DNA of 64,000 nt. It comes from Galerina marginata. Taxonomy: Eukaryota > Basidiomycota > Agaricomycetes > Agaricales > Galerinaceae. The stretch covers positions 1,674,001-1,738,000 of the forward strand of contig JAECYW010000011.1 in the NCBI GenBank assembly GCA_023014335.1, in the 5' to 3' direction. The notes below the pieces were generated by a model. That model saw only the letters and a list, made by a program, of their open reading frames with translations. It was not told where the DNA came from and ran no database searches. The translations under genes were made by a program, and so were the position numbers. Positions 47,904 through 60,527 of the stretch are shown piece after piece; the first letter of the stretch is position 1; the number at the start of each line of letters is the position of its first letter.

Positions 47904-49391
47904 TGATGATAGACGAGTTCTTCAATTCCCATAGTTTGCGCTATCTGGTAAATGCGTGGACGGTCACTTATCCCAGCACATGGAGAAGACGAACGACGGA
48001 CTATTATTAAATTGTACTAGTACCAATGTCGAATATTATAACGTACAGCCGCCTTTGTGAACAGGGTTACTCCCTCCACTGCCACTAGCATTTCTTGCCG
48101 TCGTTTTTCATAGGACCTGAGGACCGGTTCAATCTGAGCAGCTATTCAGTTACTATATTGCGGTCGTCCGAGTCACAAGCGCGATTTAGTGGGCAAACAT
48201 CCGAGTCACTGTACACTGATGAGGACAACACACACCGGCGGAGGAAAATATGTCGCGACAGTGAAATGAATCTCAACGCACGAAAAGTAGCAAACGTGGC
48301 CGAGTCCTGGCCGCTGCTAGCCTCCTCTGCTAATAGCAGATCTGGGGTTCATCCATGTAGTCGGAGAAATCACCTCGTGTGTGGAATAACATTCCTGGAC
48401 ATCCTGGACCGTCCCGTTTGGCCATGTTGGTCGGTAGAACGGCTCAGCTGTAAGTAGTTCCTCCTCTTCCGGTGTTTAAAGATACTAGGTGCATGAAGTT
48501 CGGACTTTCGTGTAATCGTTAGTTATTTATAAAAGAACTTGCATTGCATTTTAGATACTGATTGTCACCGATAGTGTTTGATAACCTCGAAAGTGCCGTG
48601 CACAACGAGATTCTTGTCCAGTACCCAGGTTGTCGGAAACTGAATGACTCCTCAAATGGAGAGCACATACCTGACGGGCAACTCGGGTAGCCGACGACCG
48701 TCGTTGGCAGAGACAGTGAAGCCAACGAAGGTCAACTGGGTCAGGCGTGAGCGAAATTGCTACCCTGCCTCAGCTGAGATAGATGAAAAGGCCACCAATC
48801 AACTAGCAGATAGCATCGCGACCGTAGTCCTTTGAGAGGTCGTCGATTAAGCTGATGAGGAGCCTGGAATTGGCCTGGAATTATAAGGCAGAAAGAAAGG
48901 ACCTCGTGAGCCTTGAATTGACCCAAGCAGGGTTGGTCGTGGAGGCATTTCGTCAGAGAAGCACAATTTTGACTTTGGTGAGAAAATTAGTGTTCAGAGG
49001 GACAAGTAAATGTTGCGTCAGTGTTGCCGCACCGCAGCCGCAGACCTAGGAGCTACTCCCATTCGAATATGGCGCTTCCCATGGGACGTCTGGAAAGCGG
49101 GTGAAAAGGAAGAATTAGTCGAATGTTGAATATGTTCTGGTTATGTTGGGCGGAAGTAAATCTGTGGATCTGCATCTGGGGAAATTTGAGTAGTTAGAGT
49201 GATTAGGGTTTTGAATCTCGATGAGAAAAGAGTCAAAGGAGTTGATCCAAAAATGGATCGATCAGATGAGCGCCGCTTCTTCGACTGCCAAATGAATTCG
49301 TTGCCAATCATAAGGGGTCCAACTTGTTCGTTCTCACTCACCTTATATCTTATATTCTTCTTTCTCTTCTCCCTCATCTTCTTCCTCCTGG
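47904..49391. other. Stretch between the WOPR paralogues
   Basis: Open frames at 48095-48457 and 48644-48835 (plus) have no recognisable domain. CT-rich DNA (49340-49390) leads into the second WOPR gene. Confidence 0.4.
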
Positions 49392-51020
49392 ATGCAGCAG
49401 CCGACATGCACAAATGTCCGTATTCGTTCAACAGCCGACGCTCATAAGATATTTGCTGCCGTTCAACAAGGCATGCTCCATATGGTTACCAGACGCCTCG
49501 ACGCCGATGAACGCATCGCCCTTCGCTCGGGTTGTGTCTATGCTTGGGAGGAACGTGGCCCCCATAGTGAGCTAACAGGCCTGGGTATTGAACGCTTCAC
49601 TGAGGGTCGACGGTGGTCACCGTCTCGTGTGCGCGATGTGTGTATAGCAATTACCTTCAGTGTTGTCTTTGTTGATTCCTTAACAGGAGTTTCTCTTTTA
49701 TTACGAGAAATATTCCCCACCTCCAGATGCCAACAATTTAGGGTTTGTGTTTTCCGTTCGCATGGTGATCGTCGACTAAAATTCTAAAATCTTATCATGA
49801 CAGTAATACCCCGGAACGCCAACCTCCACGCGACTGGGATCCGCTAGTAAAACAGACTTATTCCGTTTGGGTTCAGACGGAGAAGGGTCGCAGAAAATGG
49901 CACCTGAGTGAGCAAATGGTGTATTTGTGTTGAGAAATTATCCAGGTCACTAATGCCTCACTCCACCTATTAGCTGCCTATTTCACGCAGGCAACTATTG
50001 ACCAATTGGGTTCTATCGATGATAATGCTCTTGTTCGAGATCTGCTCGTGCCTGACGGCATGTTTAAGAGTACAAGAGTAGGAAAAAGTCGAAATAAAAC
50101 AGACGACAGCAATCGTTCCGATGCAGCAAGGGCAGCTACTACTGTCCCTCGCACGTATGCCCCCTTCCCAACGCCTTACCAATACCAGGCGCAGAGTGGT
50201 TCTCCTAGCATGACACCCGTTTTGATGCACGAACCCTATCCAGACGAGCCGTCAACCCGAACAGCTCCAGTCCCCGGTGTACGAACAATCACCATCGCCG
50301 GTGTCTCCCCAGAGCCAAGTTGCTTATGTTTCAAACCACGGCCCTTATTCTAGCTTGAGTAGCTCATCTCCTTCGTATATGGATCAGGGTTATTCGATGA
50401 GTCCAACTTCCGTGCCTCAACCGGTGCCTCTCCCCAGTCATGGCTCTCGTTCATATACAATCCCCAGTATGCGTGTCGCAGACGATCAAAACCATTTCTC
50501 GTCCCGGGGTTCACCATCGTCTTGGGACAACCCGACAACCCTTTACCAGAGACCTAGATATTACCCAAATGAACACGCGAGATCAGCATCTCCATATGCA
50601 TCAGCGTCGTCATACATCTCAGCTGACAACCCCTCAGCTATGTCCCCGCATGCATACAATTCACCCGTGCCACACCTCAAGCATCTAACAACAACGGAAA
50701 TAACCTATACTCACCCTCTTACTCATTGCATTCAGCTCTCACATTACCACCTCCGACCGCAGACTCTCGTGCGTATGCTTTGTCACCGCTTCAAATACCC
50801 GACAGGCTCCCATCTCAATCTAGCTCATACACACATCCCCAGAGTTTCCACATGCAGCCATCTCCCAATAGCGACCTTGCCATGGAAGAGGACGACATGT
50901 CTCACGAAGCCTCTCTTGCCCCTCTGGATATTCTGCGACGGCCGCGGCCAGTAATGTTCCGAAGAGATCCTAGTGACGAAAAAACGCTGAGGCTCCTCCG
51001 TGAAAAGAGAACCACTTCTT
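49392..51020 (+). CDS. WOPR (Gti1/Pac2) transcription factor, paralogue 2
   Basis: The start MQQPTCTNVRIRSTADAH closely parallels the gene 2.5 kb upstream. The WOPR domain is complete: MVTRRLDADERIALRSGC, YAWEERG, LGIERFTEGRRWSPSRVRD, EFLFYYEKY, QTYSVWVQTEKGRRKWHL and TAYFTQATIDQLGSID. Introns fall at the same domain positions except that the first is absent. A long Ser/Pro/Tyr-rich tail (DQGYSMSPTSVPQPVPL, PHAYNSPVP) ends RLLREKRTTS. The tail frame slips by one base near 50274 and near 50676 with no intron signals, so the tail is either mis-sequenced or broken. Confidence 0.85.
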
Positions 51021-51328
51021 GATTATTTCAGAAGCTGCAGTGATGGCTTTCAGTCATGGGGTTCAATTGTTTCTTTTGCTTCAGTTATACACAATGATAC
51101 CCTCATACAATCTGAAGTGTCTTCTAGATGGCGAACAGGGCCATGGGTTAGTCATTCTCCTTCATAGTCTTTCTTTTTCTTGCTTGGTGTCCCATATTGT
51201 CTGACATATATGTTTTGAAGGAGCACATTTGTATCAATAAATATCTTGTACATACCCCTACTTTTAAGCTTGAAATCACATAATAAATTGCGTGTTTCTC
51301 AAAAATAAATGCAGATGCTTCCAAAATG

Positions 51329-51402
51329 TGAGTCGACCCAGGCTCGAACTGAGGACCTTCTGTGTGTTAGACAGATGCGATAACCAACTACGCCATCGAC
51401 CC
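51329..51402 (-). tRNA. tRNA-Val, anticodon AAC
   Basis: A 74 nt cloverleaf. Acceptor GGGTCGA pairs with TCGACTC (two G-U pairs allowed). D-arm GCG...CGC; anticodon stem TCTGT/ACAGA with loop CTAACAC (AAC). T-arm CTCAG-TTCGAGC-CTGGG; discriminator A. No intron. Confidence 0.93.
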
Positions 51403-51636
51403 TATATGGAGATACATTTCTGTGCAATCTTGAAATTATGGCCGCTGGCGAGGTAATGGCCCGTGCGTGGGACTATTGTGAGTCAGTGTGTCTGCGTCGG
51501 AGTTTGAAGTGTCCTGGGTTTGTTGGGATTTGCATGTGGTATAAAAGGGAAGCCCTCTTGCCTTCCGCCACGTCGCACGTCGGACGCCCCCGCAGTTGTA
51601 GTCAATCCAACCAACGTTGCCCACAACGCCCGACGA

Positions 51637-52799
51637 ATGTCGAATAAGATAGTGGTGAGCTACTCACCAACCCCTTGTTTGTAGTAGTCCCAGTGGTTTA
51701 ACACCATGTTTTCCTTGAGCCTTCTATCTACCGAGCTGTGATAGACGATGTCATCAATGCCATTAAGCCCGAGTTCGACGAGTATGGCGTTCCTGAGGAC
51801 GTTCTAGCTGAATTGCAGCACGTAAGTTCTCGAGTTCTGGCATGATTCTCTCTTCGAGCTCTGAACACTACCTCTGGGCACCTTGCTTAGAAATGGGAGA
51901 GCAAGGTTATCGCATCTCATGTCGCTGAATTTGAGAGTCCTCCCCCGGCCCCGACCCCTCCGTCCGCTGTTCATCCCTCTCTCGCTCCACCACAACACCA
52001 CCACCCTTATCCTCCACATCCAATGCACATGATGCCGTCCCATCCGCACTACGCCTCGCCCCATAATCCATATGCACCTATCACAGCTGCTCCAGCTACC
52101 CAGCCTACAGTCAAGACAGAGCCAATTGACAACCGCTACATGTTGAATCAAAGCTATGCTCTTCCCCCTCTTTCCGGTCAGAATATGAATGGGAGTAGGC
52201 AGCTCCCTCCTCTTCCCGCACCTCCGAACCCTGGTGGTCAAACTGGAGTTATAAATTTTCCTAGAAACGGGCAAGCTCTAGCCGGGACATCGACATCCCG
52301 CGCGTATGCGCCAATTGGCCAGACATCGACTCCCCAGCAACAACAGCGAATACCACAGGTCGACGGCCCTTCTGAATCGTCTGGAGAGGAGGATTCGCCG
52401 TCGCCGCCTCCAGGTCCTTTCGCTCCAAGGGCATCCCACCCTTCGCTTCCTCAGCCTGCCCCGCTTCCTGTGCCTGCTGTTCACGATTCCGAGGCCATCA
52501 ATAGCGACCTTGACGACTCCGACACTGAAGAAACAGACGAGGATGAGGAAGGAGCCGCTGGCGAAACAGATATCGTGTTCTGTACATATGATAAAGTACG
52601 GAACTTTATCCTCACAATATCCACGATTAATTTGTCTCCTCAGGTTGCTCGCGTAAAAAATAAGTGGAAGTGTATCTTAAAAGATGGCATGATCCATATC
52701 AATGGCAAAGACTACCTTTTCGCCAAGTGCACAGGGTGAGGATTATTTCCCCCGTTGGACTTGTAAACTCATTAATTTGTTAGGGAATTTGAATGGTGA
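51637..52799 (+). CDS. TOA1: TFIIA large subunit (alpha/beta)
   Basis: This general transcription factor stabilises TBP on DNA. Exons 51637-51654, 51720-51821, 51891-52595, 52644-52735 and 52784-52799 sum to 933 nt in phase (310 aa). The N-terminal helical bundle is PSIYRAVIDDVINAIKPE, EYGVPEDVLAEL and KWESKVIASHVAEFE. A Pro/His/Gln-rich linker follows, then the acidic stretch (DLDDSDTEETDEDEEG). The C-terminal beta-barrel half is IVFCTYDK joined to VARVKNKWKCILKDG, HINGKDYLFAKCTG and EFEW. Both conserved ends are complete, so this copy is intact. Confidence 0.93.
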
Positions 52800-53410
52800 T
52801 CACCTGCGATCTCTTTCACTTCCCCGACCACCCCAACTCATCGTGTGTGAATGAATGTATAATATCTAGGCTCCTCGATACCAGCCGTCCTTATAGTCGA
52901 AAAGAGTCATATTAAGGTAGGAAAAACCTTGTACATCAAATATTTTCCTCGTTTTCTTCTCTTGCAGTGTCCCAAGGCTACTGGTTCAACTCTATACAAC
53001 ATCTTCGCTTCTGTCTCGCAGTTTCTTTTCGGAGTCCTTCTTGTTGCTGTCCACCTCCACTAGCATAAATACAGTCGTTAACATAGCCCGCACCTTCATA
53101 GTACACCATCGCATTTATCTATCTAACCTCATCCAAATGCAATCTGATGTCGCTCCTACAGTGATTTTACATGGATCCTAAAAAATTGGTTTTTCTTGGA
53201 ACCTGAGTTGATCCCATCTTAGTGCCACCTATCACAACCTATATATGGTTGACGTCGAAGCCCCACATTTTCCACATTCCACTGCATCATTGCCTTGATA
53301 ACCCCAGCATGCGCAGACGTCCATGACGCAAGTCGTTCGCTCCAAAGCTGCTTATAAAATGGTGGGTAAGCCTCCCCGAACTTTCACTTTCCTGAATCTC
53401 CCATTCCACC
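52800..53410. other. Intergenic between TOA1 and the next gene
   Basis: No gene was seen. The right end holds the TATA box of the following gene. Confidence 0.5.
53353..53360 (+). promoter_or_regulatory. TATA box
   Basis: TATAAAAT lies about 50 bases before the ATG at 53411, with a short CT-rich leader. Confidence 0.5.
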
Positions 53411-53963
53411 ATGCCCCTTTTCAAGTCCAACCCTAATAATACTTCTCCGACTCGAAGTGTCGACCAACAATCTGCGACTTCCCCAACAAGGAAACGGAGC
53501 ATCTTCTCCGGTCGCAACTCTCCACCTCCACCGCGAGCCGCTAGCCCTAGCTCGGGTTTTTTCTCTCGCCGCCGTTCTGACTCGACATCCAGCTCTGACC
53601 GAGACAGCAGCGGGCCTGGAAGGCGCAGCAATGGCAACGGCTTTCTAGGCATGGGCCGGAGCAATCGTCTGCAAGACGACCCCTCTATCCGTGGGGCTCG
53701 CGAGAAGGTCGCCGATGCTGAGAATGCCGAGAAGGAGGCCGACCGTGCCCTAATTGAGGCCCGGCAGCGTGTCAGATTGGCTCATGAGCACGTCAAAAAT
53801 TTGGAACGCGAGGCCATTGAAGAGTAGGTTCTTGAATATGACATCACCGTCACCAGTTTGCTGATTTTGTTTTTTTCACAGTGCAAAACGCGCTAAAGCA
53901 AAGCAGGCCGAGGCGAAGATCGTCAGCAAATCAGCCAAAGGTCTTGGCCGGCATGGAACTTAA
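53411..53963 (+). CDS. Small Ser-rich protein with C-terminal coiled coil
   Basis: Exons 53411-53823 and 53882-53963 join in phase (164 aa). The N-half is disordered, with SP/TP sites (NNTSPTRSVDQQSATSPT, SGRNSPPPPRAASPSSG, SRRRSDSTSSSDRD). The C-half is a charged helix (AREKVADAENAEKEADRA, ARQRVRLAHEHVKNLE) ending KSAKGLGRHGT. I know no named family; it looks like a phospho-regulated fungal protein. The 312 bases after it contain its 3' region and no gene. Confidence 0.72.
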
Positions 53964-54275
53964 TTTTGTTTTGGTGGATTGCTTGTATACCCAATTCCTT
54001 TCTCTGTTTTTTTGTGTTCGTGTAGGATATCCCACCTTGTTTTCGTGATCGTAACCATACCATAGTTGCTTTTAGTTGTTTTCGATCCTGCTATGCTTTG
54101 CTGTAAATGATATTCCAGATAGGAATCTGATAATAATACAACAGTCGATACTGTGCAAAATCCAGTGAAAGATTGAAATATGATAACCACGAACTAGAAG
54201 TATGATCCTGCTCCCGCATAATTTCCAGTCGGTTGTGCAGGCCGATGATCTGGCGTAGTTGAATCGTTGTCGTTT

Positions 54276-55830
54276 TCAGAAGCTGCCAGACATTTGCAAC
54301 TGCTCGGCCTTCCGTCGCATGTACTCGACGGATCCAGGTCCAAATGCGGGGGAGGGAGGTGTGTATGGCTTCGCTGGTATCGCGATTCTCCCGCCAGGTA
54401 TTCGTGCTTGTAAATCTCTCTGCGTCGGCACAGGTTGGAAGTGTAGCTTACCATTATCGTTAATATAGCAGGTTGGAAATGATCTTCAAACATACCGTGT
54501 CGTTCGTTTTCTTGTAATATTTAAAGAATATATTAACTTTCGTCAACTCTTCATTGATGGTCTCTTTCCACGTTTCCTCTTTCTCCTTATCGGCATGACC
54601 AATGGACACCAGCTTACCGCCGTCCTTGAGCTCTTCCAATTCTTTCTTGGCCCACTGCAAGAAGGCAACAGCTTCGCCCCCCCTCTCTGTCCCGCCTTTC
54701 TCCCCTGCTTCAACTCCTAGCCATTTGTGCGATAAGGCGTTCTGAAGTGTAGCCTGGTTGCCTAAATAACGCCGGAGGTCTGGCGATACCTCCTTGTTGG
54801 AGTCTCCAGAAAAAGGGCTTTTGCTAGAGCCAGGGGTTTTTGCGAGAAGTCGGGCAGACGAATAGAGAGTTGCGCACTCAATGTGCAATTTCGCGAGGAG
54901 AGCTGGAGGAGGGTGCGACTTTGGCAACGGAGGTCCTGGCGTGATATTGCTGTCATAGGCAGATTTAGACAGCAATCTCCGGATTGCAAGGGTCTGAGCA
55001 TCGGCCAGTGACATCCTGCAATGTGGAATTAGAAAAGCATGAAGAAATTGAGTATATGCTAATTTACTTTGCCAATGCGCTGTTTGTCTCTCGACTGAGA
55101 TCGGGAGGTTTGTGAAAGGCAGGAGGGACTGCCTCGGGTTGTCTCCCAGTCTGGCAGCACGGTATCGCTGATATATGTGAATATCCCACTTGCCCGGCAC
55201 AGAAAATCGACTGCGACGTTGAGCTTCTCGTCCTTTGCTTTTCGGTCGGTGTCCGATATAGCACGATCGTGTTCGTATATTCCAACAGATGTGACGATTG
55301 AGTGGGCGAGGTTAGTGAGTGCAAATCCATAGGTCAACAGCGAGAACGCATAATCAGCGTGCAGTCCTGGGAGATCGAGTCTAGGAGAACTATTGAAGAG
55401 ATTGGCAGAGAGTGTTGTTCGCCAGCTGAAGGCTAATCACGACCTATTGAATCACCTTGCCAGCCTACAGAGGCAAAGATTGGGACATACTAGGTTCGGT
55501 CTTGAGGCCTATCTCATCGTGAGCCACGCATTCCATAAGTCCTCGTAAATGAGGTAGATATTCTTCAATGAGCTGTAGATAGTACCTCAACGCTTCAAAA
55601 GCTTGACTGAATCTGGCCGGTTCCCATACCTTTACCAAGCTCAAGAAATCCTTCTCGCCATGGTCTGTACGTTTGCTCTCTTTCAGAACACCGCGCAGGT
55701 TTGCTCTTGCTTGAGTGGCTTCAGGAATCTGATGGGTATACGCTTTGTCACTGCTGTGATCTACGCAAAAATCGGCAAAAGAGATGGCGCCGGTAGTCGG
55801 TAGTTGGTATAAATACATGGCCGGGTTCAA
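54276..55830 (-). CDS. palC: BRO1-domain pH-response protein PalC (Rim23-like)
   Basis: It acts at the plasma membrane with ESCRT-III in ambient-pH signalling (Pal/Rim pathway). The start is the ATG at 55830 (MNPAMYLYQLPTTGAISF); ATG 55818 is an alternative. A BRO1 domain fills most of the protein: SQAFEALRYYLQLIEEYLP, YAFSLLTYGFALTNLAHS, LNVAVDFLCRASGIFTYI, SLADAQTLAIRRLLSKSAY and LQWAKKELEEL. The C-end FKYYKKTNDT joined to HFQPVP, RIPGGRIAIPAKPYTPP and PAFGPGSVEYM is the PalC signature; it stops at 54276. Several introns interrupt the middle. A tRNA gene lies 60 bases upstream on the same strand. Confidence 0.85.
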
Positions 55831-55889
55831 GATGAGAGGATGGGAAAGTCATCAGCATTTGAAAGAGAGACGGAAGAAGGTCAAAAACG

Positions 55890-55963
55890 TGAGTCGACCC
55901 AGGCTCGAACTGAGGACCTTCTGTGTGTTAGACAGATGCGATAACCAACTACGCCATCGACCC
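55890..55963 (-). tRNA. tRNA-Val, anticodon AAC, second copy
   Basis: Identical over 74 nt to the gene at 51329-51402, same strand. Immediate flanks differ apart from one or two bases. Confidence 0.93.
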
Positions 55964-56082
55964 ATTAACAGCTTTCTTCCTTTAACCTTACAGAATCGGC
56001 TCGGTCAGGGTCACAGCGTACATGATTGCCGGTCCGGGCTTGTTGGTTGTGATCGGAAGGAAGTCCCACTTGGATTCTTGCA

Positions 56083-57761
56083 GTGCTTATGGCTTCCACC
56101 TCCAAAACATTATCTCATGAATACCCCAGTTTTTCCGCTGCTTTTTCAATCCTCGTTGCCGCACGGCTTTGGCTATCTTTGACAGATCTTTCAAACATTC
56201 TAAAGCATGACCATGCTCTGTCCTCTCCGTTAACTTCATTCGAGCAATGTACGTGTCGTCGCATTCTTCGCGTATAGGATGGCTAAACGAAACTATTGGC
56301 AGTACAAGAAGGGATTTACCTGTTTAAACACGACATAGATCCCTACTCGGGAGGGTCATTTCGTCATGTGCGTGCTGCGTGTTGCCTCACCACGTCGTAC
56401 AATTGACTGGTATTATTTCAGTCACCGCTGCTGTTGTCTTTCTTCGCGACGGTACTTCCGAATTCGAGGAAGTTCGCGTCTGTCCTGTGGACTCTGAGCG
56501 ATGCTATCGGCGCGTTGGCTTTGGTTCAGATATGGAGAGCTCGTCAGAATGTTAGGGAAAGTCCTCGAGACTCGCTGGTTGCTGCATCGTCAGTTGTAAT
56601 TTTTGCTCTCCAAAACGACCATGTTTACTCATTAATATAGATACCTCCTGAACCCTTACCTTTTCCTTCCCTCTCTGGCTCTTTCGACCTCATCCTTCGA
56701 AAATACCTTATTGCTTCTGGCAATAATGTTTGCAAGCCGAAGTACTGCTGCTTAGTCTCTCTGGCATGGCGCTGAACTGAAGGATTTCTTTTGGCACAGG
56801 GAATTTATCAGCGTCTCTGCTCACTTTATCCTTTGTGACGCACCTATCAATATCCTCAGTCGTCATGTTGCTTCCAGTCTTGCTTCTGCTCATCACGGAT
56901 CCTCACTCTCATCTCGCATCGCCAAAAGCACTATCGGCCAACCCTCGAAAGGCTTTATCTCTTTGTGGCGAATTCTTGCTATATTTTATCTCTCTGACGC
57001 TGGTTTCGACGCTGGTAGCCGGAAGCTGGGGATGGATACCTCAGACCTGGGGTGCAACGTAAGACGCCAGGTCCACTTACTCTGCTCAAATCTTCACTCG
57101 TCGTTATAGCCCAACGTTACCTGACCTGACGCCGAACACTGGTCTCTGGTGGTATTTTTTCACGGAAATGTTTGATCACTTCCGACCATTTTTCTTGATG
57201 GTCTTCACAGTACGTTTTTTTGTCATCAATGAGCCGCTTATCAGTCTAATTTCTTTGGCAGGTCCATCTTATCATATACGCCGTTCCAGTCTGCCTCAAA
57301 TTCCAGTACGTTTTTGCTAGGATGATTGTATGAAGAAAATTCATTGACTCTTTCTCAGGCATGATCTACTTTACGCCGCTTTCGTCCTGATTGGAATCCT
57401 AGGGACTTTCAAGTCTTACACCACTCTCTCAGATCCTGGTCTTTTTCTGACCATGTTTGCCATTTTCCCTGAAATATATCAATGTAAGTGAAATGTCTAT
57501 CAGAAGTTGACCCGATCTAATTATCATATAGATTTGAGGCATCCCATCGTGACGATACTGCTGCATCTCCACGCAGCGCTTCTCATGCCGCTGTTCCATC
57601 ACCTATGGCTGACCCAAGGCACAGGCAACGCTAACTTCTTCTACGCGTCAACATTGGTCTTTGCGTGTGCAAATGGTGCTGCTGTTGTGGACTGCATCTG
57701 GGCTGGACTGAGGATAGCAATTGGGATAGCTCCTGAAGGTTATGCCATCGTGCAAGAGTAG
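56083..57761 (+). CDS. GPI transamidase subunit PIG-U (Gab1/Cdc91-like)
   Basis: A multi-pass ER membrane subunit of the complex that attaches GPI anchors. The start is 56083, or 56089 (MASTSKTLSHEYPSF). Exon 1 ends at 56248 and joins in phase to LQEGIYLFKHDIDPYSGG, the PIG-U hallmark. Further exons: LPNSRKFASVLWTLSDAIG, YLLNPYLFLPSLALSTS, NTGLWWYFFTEMFDHFRPF, AVPVCLKF, and the last, from about 57533, ending GIAPEGYAIVQE. Many hydrophobic helices. Part of the middle (56700-57060) was not fully resolved. The host chitinase at 61.5 kb has a tail this complex would act on. Confidence 0.85.
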
Positions 57762-57841
57762 GGCCTCGTTTGATTGAAATGTACCCTATCTGAACATGTG
57801 AAGTAATGCAAATAATGATTTTTAGGTCTAATAGGAATTTT

Positions 57842-60092
57842 TTACAGCGAAGGTGTTTGTAATAAGTCTTCTACTATTTCAGGACCAATGGGAATGTTTG
57901 CTTTTCGAAGATAGTCATCATTCCTAGCGTTACGCTCAGCAGAGAAATCAGAATACCTATAGGACGAACTTACCAAAACTATGACCAAAGTGAGATGTGT
58001 AAGTAATCAGAAAATGCATCCTTGTGACTTACTTACCTTGGAATAATGTCGTGACCCAGAGTCGCAGCTGAGAACTGTTAAGCATCCCGGCTTTCAATAT
58101 ATACGGGGAAAGCTTACAGGATGGTAACTACATTTTTGCCCTCCGTCCAGCCTTTCTGCTTCACGAGTTTTACACATGCCACAAGGTTGCAAGCGCTACT
58201 TGAGCCTAAAAAGAGGCCATCATGTTTGACCAAATAGCGAGACATCGATACAGCTTCAGCGTCTGTTATCCTTCAACACAGAGTCAACTGATAGAAAGGG
58301 GAGGCGACATCGCAAGTTCGATCTTACCGAAACGCATTATCGAGGAGGGGAAGGGCTAATTCTATGTTCTGTGTAATTCGGTTGATACCGCTACAGATAT
58401 AGCATATTAGTGAATAGATTTAACAGCAGTTGAGTTGCTCACATCCCCTCTACGACTGTATCCACTTGATGCCGTCTTTTGGTTCCTTCGGTTTCCTTCC
58501 TATCAAACATCACACCGTATTTTACCTGGAAGTGATTGCATCAGCCCGACCATTAAACTGGGTAAGTAATATATTATTTACCTTGTTGTACAACCCACTC
58601 CCATCGGGATCTGCGATGGCAACAAGCACGTCTTGATTCATCGATTTCAGATATTGTCCGACTCCAGCAACGGTACCTCCAGTTCCTGGAGTTCGAATTA
58701 GCTGGGCTAGGCCACGTATGAAAGCAAAGTAGCTTGATTGCACCTGCCCCAGCAATAAATGCGTCGACTGTTCCATTTGTTTGCCTCCAGATTTCTGGGC
58801 CAGTTCCGTTATAATGGGCATCGAAATTGCTTCTATTCTAAAGAAATATAATGAGACAAGGATCACAAATGACCTGCGGTAAGTTACCTCGAACTGGTCA
58901 GCAAAGTAGCCTCTTGGCTGAGCAGAATCTGTCAATTTATCTGACTCGAGCTCATCCGATTCGAATTCAACATAATGAGGCTTTTCTGTCACTAGAACTG
59001 AGTTGGAAGGGGAATGGAAATTGAATGGTGGAACTGCTAGCGAATCGGAGGTGCTGTCTATAACGTCGACTTGCCCGAATTGCTTGGCACGTTCTCTTGC
59101 AAGATTCTGAGAACACAAGGAATCATGGCATGTTCGTTGTAGAGACCAACGATGACACTTACAACGTACTGTATTGTAAGGAAAATTAGGTGTTTAGTCG
59201 CGGTAAGGATGAAATTTACCCACCTGCTTTTTGTCAACGATGCTGGCGGGCCGGACCCTTTCCACGTCGGCACCAAGAGCTTGCAACGCTTTGACTTTTT
59301 CCTCAGCAACGTCGTCGGGCATAATGATCGCTAATAGAAAACCCTTCGGAACCGTGTATATAGTCATCAGATAGAAGGACATACTAGTATCATAGCCCCT
59401 GGACACTAGTTATATGAATACGTTATTGGAGGGAATCCAAGACACACCTGGCACGGGCAATAGTCGCGATTGATATACCGGTCGAGCCAACAGTTCCTTC
59501 GAATATGCGTGATCCGGTATATGGGCGGAGAAGGCCTTGCCTCTCAGCTTCGTCAATCACTGAAAAGGGGCAAACCTAAGCTATTCGCCAACACCTTCCA
59601 GAAGTCCACTCCATACTTTGTAACGCGACGCGATCTTTAACGCTCCCTCCTATATTCAGAAACTGTTGACCACAACGTCACAAACGCAGTGTTAAAAGCT
59701 GTAAACTGCGGTATACCTCTGCTTTCCCGAGAATCTCCACACCCAGTGCATCGCTTAGAGAGTTGATTCTGACCAAGGGTGTGTTCCCTATCAAAATTAA
59801 GATGAATTCGAACATATTGCATCGTCTATAGGCAAGGTTCCGCACCGATTAGCCCGACAACCCCTTTGACTACTTCATCAGAACGCAGCTCAATTGGCCG
59901 TGGAACAAAATGAGCACTTTGCTGTTCCTTTCGGCGTCGTTGGTAGTAGGCCGCAAGAGTGGAGGTGGTGGCTGAGAATGAGAATCCGATTAAAATTCCA
60001 ATCAGAACATGCCTGGAAGCAGCCCGGGATGGCCAATGTAACCAGGAAGGTAAAGATCCAGCAAAACTTGTCACTGTTGATGTCCAAGTCAT
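57842..60092 (-). CDS. Membrane-anchored cysteine synthase-like PLP enzyme (Mcy1/Cys-17-like)
   Basis: A PLP-dependent beta-substitution enzyme of the cysteine synthase fold. The start ATG 60092 is followed by a basic leader and a helix (HVLIGILIGFSFSATTST), fitting the mitochondrial outer-membrane anchor of this family. Then VVKGVVGLIG is spliced to NTPLVRINSLSDALGVEIL, and LNIGGSVKDRVALQ carries the PLP Lys; the usual NPGGS is NIGGS here.  The PLP phosphate loop is GAGTGGTVAGVG. The C-part is GLFLGSSSACNLVACVKL, CDSGSRHYSK, FWYSDFSAERN and ends LLQTPSL. About a dozen exons. Tail to tail with PIG-U, 80 bases apart. Confidence 0.83.
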
Positions 60093-60527
60093 GACACTCA
60101 AAAGTTGTGGTCTCAGGTGAGGAACGTCGTCAACGGTCCGAACTCCGGAGATACCGTATAACCGCACTTGAGCCCGATTCTACTTCCAGTTCGTTTCATA
60201 GCACATCAACTCAGATACTATATGCATTTCTCCTCTGAGCTTGAATTGACATTCCAATTCAACTGGGCAGATGACTGACTAGTACTGACTACTTGATTGC
60301 GACCTGACCAAAATCTTGATTCCACCCTTGCGCTATTTCAACACACATCTTGACGGATTCTGGGGCTGTTGGGACGACGGAATGGATGCGGGTATACCAT
60401 CGCGTGGTAGTCGGTGACGCGATAGCCTGACTAAATTGCCTCGGAATGTCACTTGACTTCCTGGCTTTCTTATAAAGATAAGACGGTCTGTGCCAGCGCA
60501 ACTCTACTCCTTCTTTCGCCTCACAAT

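Noticed and set aside
58522..59118. Long minus frame taken as a single exon
   Set aside because: It reads through introns of the cysteine synthase-like gene. Only parts of it are coding.
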